Shown here: piece after piece, positions 53,909 to 63,599 of the stretch
Numbering within the stretch: position 1 is the first letter of the stretch
Layout of the letters: each line of letters opens with the position of its first letter
Source of the DNA: Oscarella lobularis
Taxonomy: Eukaryota > Porifera > Homoscleromorpha > Homosclerophorida > Oscarellidae
Direction: 5' to 3'
DNA: 64,000 bases
NCBI RefSeq assembly: GCF_947507565.1
Contig: NC_089181.1
Location: 1,234,536 to 1,298,535 of the forward strand
Translations under genes and position numbers: made by a program
The notes under the pieces: model-generated
Database searches by the model: none
Told to the model about the DNA's origin: nothing
The model's input: the letters and a program-made list of their open reading frames with translations, nothing else

Positions 53909-55365
53909 TTCGAGTAACAGCGACTCACTGGATGCGTCTATGGACGCTGCGATGGGCGAGCTTGTCGCCCAACTAGACATGGACGACGTGGAGGAGGTTC
54001 TCGCAGAAGAAACGCAAGCGAAAGCCTTACCAAAGCCCAAAACTCGCCGAGAAGAAAAAGAAGAAGAGGAATACGAATGCCAGGGCCTTGATGCCTTGGA
54101 CCTATTCATTAAACGCCGGAAAGCCGGCGTGTATCTGGAAAAATTACTCGACCGTAAATAAGCAGCGCTCGTCGAAAAGCCACTAGCAGAACCACTACCG
54201 CCGCCGCCGCCAGAACCGATACTGGCATCAACGCCGGCGATAAACGGAAAACAGATGCGTGAGGAAATTCAAGATCTAGCCGAATACACCATCCATATCA
54301 TAAAGGCGCTCACCAGGGCGCATATGCGTCTTGATGAGCACCAAAAATATATGGATTCCGGCACACCACCAAAAAGGTATCACGTGTTCACTACACATAA
54401 ACCCATACCGCCCACGCGACTCGGCAATCACCCCAACGCTTGCGGATCTAAAAAAGGAGTATGATGCAAAAATTCTAGAATGATTAGTGCACCACTACGT
54501 AAAAGTCGTAGCGACACTTGAGAAAGACCAAAAAACTGCCAGGGAAAGGGAGAAAACCCTCCGGGAGAAATACCCCAACATCCAAATGTGGACAGAATAC
54601 GACCGAACGGTCCAGGAGAACGCAATCGAATCGTCAAACGAATCGACCGGCCTCTTTAATCGGAGAGCCCGTAAACAACACAACGAAGGTGTGAAAAATA
54701 ACCGACACCCCTTACCTAAACGTAAGATACCTCCACATAGGCGCCCGAAGAAACGGCGGGGACGACCACGCTCCCGAAGAACGCCACGGCCGAAACAGCA
54801 ACGGAAAAGGGCGCGGAAAGCGCTTCCGATGAGAGCCGCGAGACTCAGATTATTGCGTGCGCGTCTATTGAAAATGAAAAAGAATGAAAAATTTAATGCA
54901 GTTGTCAATCTCTCGCGAAGAGTTCTAACTACACATGAACGCTCAGTCCTACACAAAAGGTTGTCCTTTTGTCCTACACCGCTTCGCCCATCCAAAAAGC
55001 AACTACTTATAGCCACCCGAGATTTTGTCCGAAAACTCCGCCTACAATACCACTTCGCCCAACAGAACCCGTTATCCAGGAAATACCCACGGCACCCCTT
55101 CAAACCTAAGTCAACCTACACCATAACAAAAGTAAAAAGCAAAAAACTAGAGGGATTTATAACGGCTCTGCAAAGCCTAATTATCAGCCTAAAACCTACA
55201 CGCCCCCATTTTAATGTTACACCGGAAGAACGCACAGCTATCAAAAATTATCCTCATACAAAGACGTCATAATCAAAAGAGCAAACAAAGGCTCATGCAT
55301 AGTGGTTGAAAACACATTTGACTACAAAAAAGAAGCATCAGACACCTTGATGACATACAATATAT
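53901..55365 (+). pseudogene. Penelope-like element N-terminal protein, truncated before the RT core
   Basis: The ATG at 53901 overlaps the ribozyme's 3' arm and opens an acidic, Ser-rich region (MSSSSNSDSLDASMDAAMGE). TAA at 54159-54161 interrupts the frame, which continues (EEIQDLAEYTIHIIKALTRA). A slip near 54415 and TGA at 54480-54482 follow. The last frame (54487-55272) has a very basic linker and then the hallmark NLSRRVLTTHERSVLHKRLS, FCPTP and LEGFITALQSLIISLKP, with NVTPEERTAIKN. A further slip gives IIKRANKGSCIVVENTFDYK. This is the N-terminal module of Penelope/nematode-type RTs, just before the fingers. The element stops at about 55365, so the RT and endonuclease are lost. Confidence 0.8.
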
Positions 55366-55417
55366 AAACCACTCAGGGAGGACTATGGTGGCCCGGTAGG
55401 GTCATTTTATGAAACAA

Positions 55418-55556
55418 GTGATTGGTGACAAGTGATTCGTGACAATTGATTGGTGACAAGTGATTCGTGACAAGTGATTGGTGACAAGTGATTCGTGACA
55501 AGTGATTGGTGACAAGTGATTGGTGACAAGTGATTCGTGACAAGTGATTCGTGGTA
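55418..55556 (+). repeat. 14-bp minisatellite, array 1
   Basis: About ten units of GTGACAAGTGATTG or GTGACAAGTGATTC (phase arbitrary), with one CAATTG variant. Open frames through it on minus are repeat artefacts. The same unit forms the array at 62996-63285. Confidence 0.92.
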
Positions 55557-56099
55557 AGGGACTTTGAAGAAGTGAAAAGCGATATGTGTTCTCCAAGATT
55601 GATGATGTTTAATTCCGAAGTGCGGCAAAATGTACACGGGAGAAGCAAAAAAGTGTTTTAGTACTTAAGCATGTGCTTATGACTTACACAAACACAAACG
55701 AACAGAACTTGTTTTTTAATTAATAGATGCACTACAAGAATTTAGGGAATATTGCACAGGGCTCGATTTAAGCGGTATCGCATCGCAATTTGCGACAGAA
55801 GATTTTAGTTTTGCGAAGCAAGAATGTAATTGCGTCGCTGATTTTGCGACGCAAAGTTTTCGGCTCAAGAGACGCTTAGAAGCGCAGTAGCGCACGCTAT
55901 AAGGAATGCACACGCGCCGATCTTTTCTTCCTTGCTTCTTCCACATGGCAGTCAGTGTCCTTACGGTGAAGCGTTGGGCCCTGGAAGTTGACCGATCCGG
56001 CGAATGGCTTCGGTTTGACGAGGACAAAGGTCTAATCACGAGAATATACTGCGAATGGTGCCAGACGCACAGTGAGCGCCTGAAAAGCTGTCGGAATTA

Positions 56100-56126
56100 G
56101 CAGGGGGAATATCGTTGCGCATGCGC
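56100..56126 (+). repeat. Left terminal inverted repeat of nested transposon
   Basis: It begins GCAGGGGGAATATCGTTGCG and ends ATGCGC. It matches the right end apart from one missing C. Confidence 0.9.
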
Positions 56127-56461
56127 CCGTTGCTAAGGAGAAAACTCGGTCCGCATCTCAGTTTCCCTTTTACGTTTGACTGTTTTCTTTGTGTATATCA
56201 TTAAAGAAATTATAGAAGCATGTTATTGGCAAGTATCGTGGTCGGAGATGGCTGTTTTCGTGTAGGTGATTTTTTCGCGTTCTTTCTTTGTCTACCAAGC
56301 CTAATTATTATTTCAGCTTTAGGCCATGTTTCTATGGGTTTGAAAAACAAGTTTCCTCAAAAATAATTTGCCGCTTTTGAAAATGTTTTCCGAATTTTCT
56401 CTCGAACTTATGTTGCCAATATGAATAACAAGGTATTGCAGAATTAACACGATAATTATTT

Positions 56462-56938
56462 TTACATGTAGTCATGATCAAGACTGATCAAATGGTCCTT
56501 TTGCTTGGCTGATTGAAACTTCGGTTTGGTCGTCCTAGGTGTTAATCCGTCCAGTTGTGCTTCCAGGTGCAACATAAATTCCTCTGATGTATAGTACTCT
56601 TCCAGATCGTCGCTAGTCGCTTCCTCGTCTTCAGCAGCTTCTTCTTCTTCATCTTCAATCATGTCTTCATCGTCAGACCCTGTGGCTCTTATGCTTTCAT
56701 TAAATTTTTTGCTTAAATCTGTTATTGTCTCATACAGAAATGGTTCGCAGTAAATGCATGATTGACGCGAGAGACATTTCTCGTGGAAAGAATGCCCGCA
56801 AGTGAGGAGCACTGCAGGCGTCTCACGTAGTTCAGAGCATTTTTCTGAATCACAGATGAAGTCATTTTGAGGAACTTTCGTGCTTGAGAATCCCAGCGGA
56901 AAGGACCTCTGGTCAAGGGTGCATTCAAAGGCCTTCAA
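56462..56938 (-). CDS. RING-like C-terminal exon of nested transposon
   Basis: The frame reads FICDSEKCSELRETPAVLLT then CGHSFHEKCLSRQSCIYCEP. The Cys/His spacing is that of a RING-H2-like zinc finger. A strongly acidic stretch follows (EDEEATSDDLEEYYTSEEFM), then a basic tail ending at TAG 56462-56464. It overlaps the next frame upstream by 4 nt in a different register. A frame slip or a short intron near 56936 probably joins the two. RING fingers often bind E2 enzymes, and a role in a transposon protein is unknown. Confidence 0.6.
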   Translation of the reverse strand: MKAFECTLDQRSFPLGFSSTKVPQNDFICDSEKCSELRETPAVLLTCGHSFHEKCLSRQSCIYCEPFLYETITDLSKKFNESIRATGSDDEDMIEDEEEEAAEDEEATSDDLEEYYTSEEFMLHLEAQLDGLTPRTTKPKFQSAKQKDHLISLDHDYM

Positions 56939-57564
56939 TTGAAATTGCCTGCGCTTGCTCCTCTTTTTAGGAATTTCTCTTGATTCGCCGCAGTTTTCGT
57001 GAATAATTTGAATTTTTTCATCACGTAATCAGCTGCAAGTGCGGCAAGGTGAGATACGTTGCTAGAGGTGTTTTTTCTGGGTTCCTCCTTCAGGAAATGC
57101 GAAGCAAAATCAGCTTGGAACTTCTTCCCGCTCAAGACGTTAGCAAATTCGGTGATCTGTTCTGCACTGGACCATACAGGACACTGCGCTCGTAAGAGGG
57201 AATGAAATGTTTCCACCTTCTTCTCCGTGAAGACGTTGAGGTAACGTGAAAAAGTTGCTTTCCATTGAGGAAGAGCTATCTCGTAGTGCAGACAGTCGCT
57301 GATGGTTGACAGCATGGCCTTGTTGTAGTTTCGGCGCTGTTGGACAATAAACATGACCGCCAATTGAGCCATCGCCAATTTCCAGAGCTCATACTGACTC
57401 CCGCGATGAATGGCCGAGTAAAAGAAAAAGACCAGAGGAAGAATGGTATCCAAGAAGTGCTTCAGTAATAGAAATTCGTAATCTTTACACATTCCGAATG
57501 ACGATAGAACTCCTTCTCGAATGAGTTGCCAGCCTCCAAGGAGTGCAGCCACCATCGTTGACAT
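56935..57564 (-). CDS. Helical exon of nested transposon protein
   Basis: A 209-codon frame rich in long helices: GGWQLIREGVLSSFGMCKDY, YELWKLAMAQLAVMFIVQQR, NYNKAMLSTISDCLHYEIAL, FTEKKVETFHSLLRAQCPVW and FANVLSGKKFQADFASHFL. The 'nYnka' and 'ek.VE.fHS' segments recall a recurrent family of uncharacterised animal proteins, but I cannot name it. It probably continues into the RING part. It lies wholly within the inverted repeats. Confidence 0.55.
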   Translation of the reverse strand: MSTMVAALLGGWQLIREGVLSSFGMCKDYEFLLLKHFLDTILPLVFFFYSAIHRGSQYELWKLAMAQLAVMFIVQQRRNYNKAMLSTISDCLHYEIALPQWKATFSRYLNVFTEKKVETFHSLLRAQCPVWSSAEQITEFANVLSGKKFQADFASHFLKEEPRKNTSSNVSHLAALAADYVMKKFKLFTKTAANQEKFLKRGASAGNFN

Positions 57565-58135
57565 TCTCTCGTGGCGGGTTTTTTTGGCAAACTTTTTCTT
57601 TCCCCAAAAAACGCTTTGTAAACGCCTACAGTAAGTATTTTAATAATAAATTATTTATTTAGCAGTTAACTAGTACCTTCAAATATAGGATGATACATGA
57701 TGAACAGATTTTCCATTGAGTTAAGGTAAATATGAAATGGTCCCAAAAGAGGAACGACTGACGGCAGAATCGGATGATTTGGATACTAAATTAAGGTAAT
57801 TCTAACCTTATTTGAAATAATTATCTTAGAACACCTAAGCTATTAATTTTTTTGAAAGTAAAACGTTGGATAGTCGCCAAGTGATGGAAGTAGGTACCCT
57901 TCAGTGTACCTGAAGACTTCATTTAGAAAATGCAATTAATTTAATCTCTAACCTTAATAGTGCAGGATGGCTTTTAATGATGCCATCAAAAACAGCTTTA
58001 TAATTTTTTTCGTTTTTTAGATTTTGATGGGTTTCGCTGACGAGCCTGCAGGTTTTTAGCTGATCGAGTTCCCTTTGACTAGGTGAAGCGTAGCATCTAT
58101 TTGCAAAATATTATTTATTCATTGATTTATTTCCT

Positions 58136-59638
58136 TCAGCATGGATCTTGCCTTAAGTGAATCAATGATTTCTGCACATTCGTGAGCATCATTTGAGAAA
58201 ATTCTGCAGGCAGCGCTTCCATCCACGTCTGATGAAGATTTTCAAAAAAAGATTTGGAGACCCATTCTTTCAAAAGCCCTATGTTTATTGATCCTTTGCA
58301 GGCATCATTCCTTGGCCAGTAGTGAACAGGATTTCCTGACTGAGGTTGAGGTAAGCTCTCGATTTCATTTGGAACGTCGATTATGCAGGTGGCCATATGG
58401 ATTGCAGTCGACGTTTCACTAGACGTTGGCCTCATTATTGTGTGGACTGAATGGAAGTCGTCGATGGTGAGCAGCATAATTCTTTTTCTGGCTTGCAGCA
58501 GTGTCGATAAATTTATTTACCAGAGGCCTGTTGTCATGAGCCAATTTTTTGCGAAATTCTCTAATCGTCTTCGGGTGCCCACAGATGCCGATGGCTCGTC
58601 CGCATTCCAAGGGCGCATCGGAGCAACCGCTAAGGGATAAATGTAACCCCACGTCGCTTACAAATGCCGTTATTTGCTAAAACGCAAATATTTTGTATAG
58701 AATGAATAAAGTTAATAGTTAAATAATTTACCTGGTCTTTTAGATAGGCAAGTCTGTACAACTCTCCCACCACCCTTTGTCGTCTCAAAAAAATTCTTTG
58801 GTCATGTTCGAGGGTGTTGGAGTATCCACTGCTAATGACTTCTTCGATCATATTAAATAGTCCAGGCGCATGCTGATCACAAAAGGTTTTCATATCTTCA
58901 GCGTCGTAGAGCTTTTTACGCTTGTAGAGGATGTGGTGATCGTGAAGAGCTTTTTGAAAAGACCGGAGCAATGAAGGAAAATCTAGTGATCATCAAATAT
59001 TTTGAATAGATTTATTTATTTGTTTATTTATTTGTTTACCAAGACGACGACGACGAAGTTCAGCGTTCTCGGCTTCTTTGGCTGCTAGCTGCCTTTGAGC
59101 CTCTGCTAGCTCCACTCTCATTCGTGCGAGATCAATAGCAGCCCTCGTTCGTGGAAGCGGGAAGTGCGTTGGTGCGGCCGTGGGCGTAGGCTAAATATAA
59201 TATTAATTCACTCGAGTTCACGTACGTTTACGGACCAACCTGCACTTCTGCAACGGCAACAGCGACTCGTTTTGGCGGCGCCTGGTAGCGGGGATGCTCA
59301 GTGACGCGCTCTGAGCTGTCCATGACAGATCGATGGTATCTGCATACGTACGCGGCCACGCTGTTCGATATATCGTCGAGTGGTTTGAATAGACGATCGG
59401 GACAGGGACGAAGACCGTCCGAACAGCGCTCGCGATCGAAGACGAACGCACAGCGGTAGCATTCGTCGAGCATTCGACGCGAATGGCCGAAGCAAAGGTG
59501 AACTTCGTCGGGAAATCCCCGTTCTCTGGCGTCGCGTGCTGTGTACAGGGAAACGTTACTGAAACAGGCCGATTCGGTCGCTCTTCGTGATCGAGTAAGT
59601 GATCCGGAATCGAAATAACACATGGAAGATTCACTCAT
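58136..59638 (-). pseudogene. 5' exons of nested transposon protein
   Basis: The start exon from 59638 (MSESSMCYFDSGSLTRSRRA) has several Cys/His (ECYRCAFVFDRERCSD, VCRYH). An exon near 59045-59190 encodes a coiled coil (MRVELAEAQRQLAAKEAENA). Exon about 58733-58972 (SLLRSFQKALHDHHILYKRK, LRRQRVVGELYRLAYLKDQ) ends at a GTAAAT donor. The next, from 58676, has QITAFVSDVGLHLSLSG, CGHPKTIREFRKKLAHDNRP and IDTAASQKK. A one-base slip in an A run (about 58475-58480) precedes MLLTIDDFHSVHTIMRPTSS and TAIHMATCIIDV. The Asp pair in TIDDFH could be catalytic. The end at 58136 may be a GC-type donor. Confidence 0.5.
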
Positions 59639-60043
59639 GGCTTGCGAACGCAGGACAGCGAAGAACAGGGAAGTCGGAGAGAAAGAAGGCGCGAATGGCG
59701 GGCTCAGCTGGAAAGCGCGGCTAAGAAGGACGTTTTCGCGGACTTATTTCGCGGTATTTCCAAGTTTTTTGATACACAGATCTTTTCTCGTAGGTCAAGA
59801 AGTGGCAAAGTGTCCATTCCGCGCGAGATCGACATGATTAGGGTAAGTCGATAATCGGCCTTGCAGCTTCGCGAGCGATTCCTGAAAACTCGTGTCGCTC
59901 GATTTTTTTTCGTCGAGGTCAAAATGAAAGAGAAAATAACGCTCTATGAGTTAGGCTCGCTCTTAGCCTTGGCCAGAGCTTCGCCAACTTGGCCCAGCCC
60001 CTTTTAATTTAATAAAATTACACTTGTAGCAGTACATATTCTC

Positions 60044-60071
60044 GCGCATGCGCAACGATATTCCGCCCTGC
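60044..60071 (-). repeat. Right terminal inverted repeat of nested transposon
   Basis: It ends ...ATATTCCGCCCTGC, the inverse of the left end with one extra base. TGTCGGAATTA follows. Confidence 0.9.
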
Positions 60072-62198
60072 TGTCGGAATTACAGTCCCGCTTTTGTCGA
60101 AGGCATATCAGGCAAATCGCTAAAGAAAGATAACGTCGCGAAGCACTCGAAGTCGCAAATGCACGAAGAAGCCAGAAGACGAGAGAAACGGCCAACAGCA
60201 TCTATTTCGAACCTCTACACGTCGACTCCAATAAGCCGTGTGATGGCAGTAGCTTCAAGTGAAGAAGAGGAGCGTGTGCAGAAACTTTTTGATGTGGCGT
60301 ACTATTTAGCAAAAGAGGAACTTCCTTTTGCCAAGTTTCCGTCTTTACTTGCTTTGGAAAAACGACAAAGAGTTGCCTTGGGTAATACATACGCAACCGA
60401 CAAAAAGTGCCGAGAATTTAAAGATGTTATCAGTCAAACGCTCAAAGACGCCGTGCTTAAAGATATGAAGGCATCACCTTATATTTCGCTGCTGATGGAT
60501 GGTTCGACAGACTGTAGTGTCAAGGGAAAAGAGCCAATTCACATGATGTTTGCTCGGCAAGATGGAACAATCGATTGTCGATTTCTGCGATTAAAAGATG
60601 TCGCGGATGCTACAGCTGAAGGAATTTTTGCTACTGTCCAAGACGTTTTTGCTGAAATGGGCATAGATGACTGGAAAACTAAGTTGATTGGATTGTGCGT
60701 TGATGGTGCTGCTGTAAACCTGGGACGTCGACGAGGTTTAGTTACCTTACTGCGACAAGAAGTTCCCTGGATAGAAGGCATTCACTGTCTAAACCATCGC
60801 CTTGAATTGGCTGCTAAAGACGCTTTTTCAGAAACATACATGACGGAAGTTACGAAAGTGCTAATGGACATGTACTATGTCTACCAAAAGAGTCCTCAGC
60901 GGCTAAGACAGTTAAGAGACTTAGGAATTATACTAGAGACTGCAGTAAAAAAGCCGGAGAAGGGCCCACGGAACGAGGTGGCTACAACACAAATGCAACG
61001 CTCTTGACAGCTTAATTGCAGGATATGCCGTTATCTGTGCTCACATAGAGTCCCTTTCTTCTGAGAGCTCGCCTGCAACAGAAAGAACTCGTTTCCAAGG
61101 CTATTTGAAAAAGTTAAAGAGCTTCAAATTTGTGCTGCATATGCTCTTCTTTCGAGCATTGTTGAAGCCCTTGGCTAAACTATCATGCAATTTACAAGGT
61201 AGTTTGATGGACTTGCCTTTAGCAATAGCTATCCTAGATACACTTCATGTTTCCGCCGAGAGGTTGCGCGAAGGAACAATTGAAACAACAGAAATTACAA
61301 AATTTCTTTCTGCTGTAGACGTTGACAACGGAAGAGCAGATTATTGTGGCGTCAAGCTGACTGGAGTTCGACGAGACGTTCTTGAGGCGTTTAATAACTC
61401 CCGAAACCTTTATATTACGGCTGTCAATAACTGCGTTGCTAATCGGATGAATGACTTAAAGAAAGATTTCTTCAAGGCCGTTCGGTTGCTTGACACGAAA
61501 TTATGGCCAACGGACAAGGATCAAATCATGGGCTACGGAGACAGCGAAATTTCATCAGCAGTTCGTCATTTCAACCTCGCACTCGAGGCAAAGAATACAT
61601 CAGTCGAAAACATTATGAGCGAGTGGACAACATTCAAAGTCTTTTGGCTTGACAACTTGCAACATGTGGAAAAGAATAAGATTTGTCCTATTGTGCTGAC
61701 CGAGTACAGTCACTCCTTTTCCAATCTTGTACACTTCATTCGCATTTTGCTGCTTCTTCCCGTGAGCAACGCTATAGTCGAGCGGGGATTTAGTGCAATG
61801 AGACGAATCAAGACCGATTGGCGTTCAAGTCTCGGAAAAGAAAGCCTCGACAACCTCATGCGAATCAGCATCGACGGACCTCCTACAGAAAACTTTGAAC
61901 CGAAGGAAGCGACACGGTGGTTTTTTACCACCGCTAGACGTTCGGGAACTCAGCCATATGGATCTCGAAAAAGGAAATATGGAGACTCGAATTCGGAGTC
62001 AGTTTCACTTTGACTTAGAAACTTAATGACTTATCTATGTCATAACATACTGTTAGTGTACGACTTATGCTTACACATCGTTTAACGTAAGTTAAACAAA
62101 TTGCGATGCATTTTAAAAGTGCTGCTACGCAAAGATTGTTTTGCGTAGCAGTTCTTGCGATGGAAAATTTTTAGACTAAATCGAGCCCTGTTGCATTC

Positions 62199-62990
62199 TT
62201 AATTAAGTACCTTATGAGACAACGTGTACAATGTTTTTTTCAGTGATGTTGAGACATTTGTTGTGGGGAAGTTTTTTCTGTCAAGATTAAAAACTGTTGC
62301 CTAAGAACAACAAAATCAAGTTTCTTTTATACGTATGTGTCAAACGCACATTTTTCAAATGCAGATATAATCCTTTTTTAACTTTGAACGGCTGTGAATT
62401 GTATTGACAAATTGTTCGCTTAAACGCAGCGCCCATTTTTCCTAGATTGTGGGATATGTTTGGGTTAGGATATTAGTATGTTTGTGTTTCTATGTCTCTC
62501 TTCTTTTACGAAGTACCCGTATCGTCAGCAACAGTCCCACTCCAGCTCATCCCAGTTTCTATTAGTTCAGTTACTTTCACATTGACGAAGGGGACCTTGA
62601 AAGAACATTCTGCGGGGTTCTAATAGTATAAAAAATCTGAATTTGAGCTACTCGTCCCCATACATTGCATCGAGCAGGAATTTACCCACTGTAAAATGTC
62701 CCTAACAGTCCATGCATGTTCTTCGTTCCTTACTTCTTTGCCTTTGGCATCTTCTACGTGCCGTTCCGCAGCCAAAAGAAAACGGATGCAGGTAACGCAA
62801 ATGGTCGTTAGAGCAAGCTTTACCTGCGCTATCAACGCATCGGCATAAAGCATCATCGTCTACTTCATCATCAAATTGGTAACACGCCATGAGTGCGTGT
62901 CTTTATCTCGTTATCCGGGTTGGGTTAAAAGTGCCCGTATTTTTGTCATATCAGTTCAATCATGGTTCAATTCACTTTGAACAAGTGAAT
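62199..62990. other. Stretch without a recognised gene
   Basis: Two overlapping short minus frames (62620-62890) encode Cys-containing peptides of unknown type. No element ends seen. Confidence 0.45.
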
Positions 62991-62995
62991 TTGAA

Positions 62996-63285
62996 CAAGT
63001 GACAAGTGATTGGTGACAAGTGATTGGTGACAAGTGATTGGTGACAAGTGATTGGTGACAAGTGATTGGTGACAAGTGATTGGTGACAAGTGATTGGTGA
63101 CAAGTGATTGGTGACAAGTGATTGGTGACAAGTGATTCGTGACACGTGATTCGTGACAAGTGATTCGTGACAAGTGATTCGTGACAAGTGATTCGTGACA
63201 AGTGATTCGTGACAAGTGATTCGTGACAAGTGATTGGTGACAAGTGATTCTTGACACGTGATTCGTGACAAGTGCCTAGTGACAA
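62996..63285 (+). repeat. 14-bp minisatellite, array 2
   Basis: About twenty units of GTGACAAGTGATTG/C in the same orientation as array 1 (55418-55556). The left half is mostly the TTGG variant and the right half mostly the TTCG variant. This suggests expansion of two sub-blocks. Confidence 0.93.
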
Positions 63286-63407
63286 GTGACATTGGTCGGC
63301 CACGCCCATCTTCTAGAATGTTCTCTTCTTAGCGCGCTAGTCTTGTTTTTCCTTCGCACTTCCTTCATCTCTCGCTCTGCTATATTCTCGTTTTTCGACC
63401 TTTTACG

Positions 63408-63581
63408 ATGTCTTCACGCCGAAAGTTGCGCCTAGACGACGAGAGCAGTTCCTACGATAACGATGTCATCCTCGCAGACGTTTCCCTTCCTCTGCAGGAC
63501 GGTAAAACACCGCAATGCCATTTCATCACTGATCATCTGCGAAACTGGAGAAGCTTAAAGGGGCACTGTAACGGTTGTTAA
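63408..63581 (+). CDS. Possible first exon of a downstream gene
   Basis: ATG at 63408 opens MSSRRKLRLDDESSSYDNDV, then ILADVSLPLQD. It reaches a donor-like ACGGTAAAAC at 63501-63502, while the unspliced frame stops at 63581. A charged, probably flexible N-terminus. No domain and no downstream exon was recognised within the window. Confidence 0.3.
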   Translation: MSSRRKLRLDDESSSYDNDVILADVSLPLQDGKTPQCHFITDHLRNWRSLKGHCNGC

Positions 63582-63599
63582 ACATATACTACTATTAAA

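Larger units (their letters stand above)
56100..60071 (-). mobile_element. Unclassified DNA transposon nested in the hAT gene
   Basis: A 3972-bp element with 27/28-bp inverted ends (56100-56126 and 60044-60071) that match except for one inserted C. They begin GCAGGG and contain GGAATATCGTTGCGCATGCG. The 11-bp duplication TGTCGGAATTA flanks it (56089-56099 and 60072-60082). All its frames run on minus and look spliced: an N-terminal exon (59228-59638), a coiled coil, helical exons, a long helical frame and a RING-like C-terminus. I do not recognise the superfamily. An 11-bp duplication would fit Mutator-like elements, but the proteins do not look like MuDR. Some residues of a DDE-type core (TIDDFHSVHTI) are possible. 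Confidence 0.85.
55945..62013 (+). pseudogene. hAT transposase (KIAA1586/ZNF862-like), interrupted by a transposon
   Basis: Part 1 (55945-56097) encodes MAVSVLTVKRWALEVDRSGE and the first zinc ligands (RIYCEWCQTH, LKSCRN). The insertion follows. Part 2 resumes in the target duplication at 60072 and completes the finger (SKSQMHEEA). Next come FDVAYYLAKEELPFAKF, Asp in SLLMDGSTDCSVKG, Asp in LIGLCVDGAAVNLG and HCLNHRLELAAKDAF. One extra G at about 60961-60964 shifts the frame just before GTRWLQHKCNAL. Part 3 (61105-62013) has the rest, with Glu in VSNAIVERGFSAMRRIKTDW, the hAT dimerisation end. Apart from the insertion and one G, the protein appears complete (about 680 residues). Confidence 0.85.
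55757..62190 (+). mobile_element. hAT transposon with a nested insertion
   Basis: The ends share CAGGGCTCGATTTA (55757-55770) inverted at 62177-62190. TTGCA lies immediately outside both ends, shorter than the usual 8-bp hAT duplication. TTGCG/GCAA-rich subterminal sequence lies inside both. The transposase runs on plus and is split by the 3972-bp element at 56100-60071. Without it the hAT element is about 2.45 kb. Confidence 0.8.

Noticed and set aside
54495-55103. 202-aa minus-strand frame
   Set aside because: It is antisense to the Penelope N-terminal motifs.
55418-55556. CRISPR-like array appearance
   Set aside because: The unit is only 14 bp with no unique spacers, and the context is eukaryotic. 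It is a minisatellite.
62996-63285. Ser/Thr/His-rich 96-117 aa minus frames in three registers
   Set aside because: All three registers are open because the 14-bp unit lacks stops. They are repeat artefacts.
63530-63560. Second hammerhead-like motif (CTGATCATCTGCGAAAC)
   Set aside because: The core lacks the invariant GA after CUGAN, and no stem III or stem I pairing was found.
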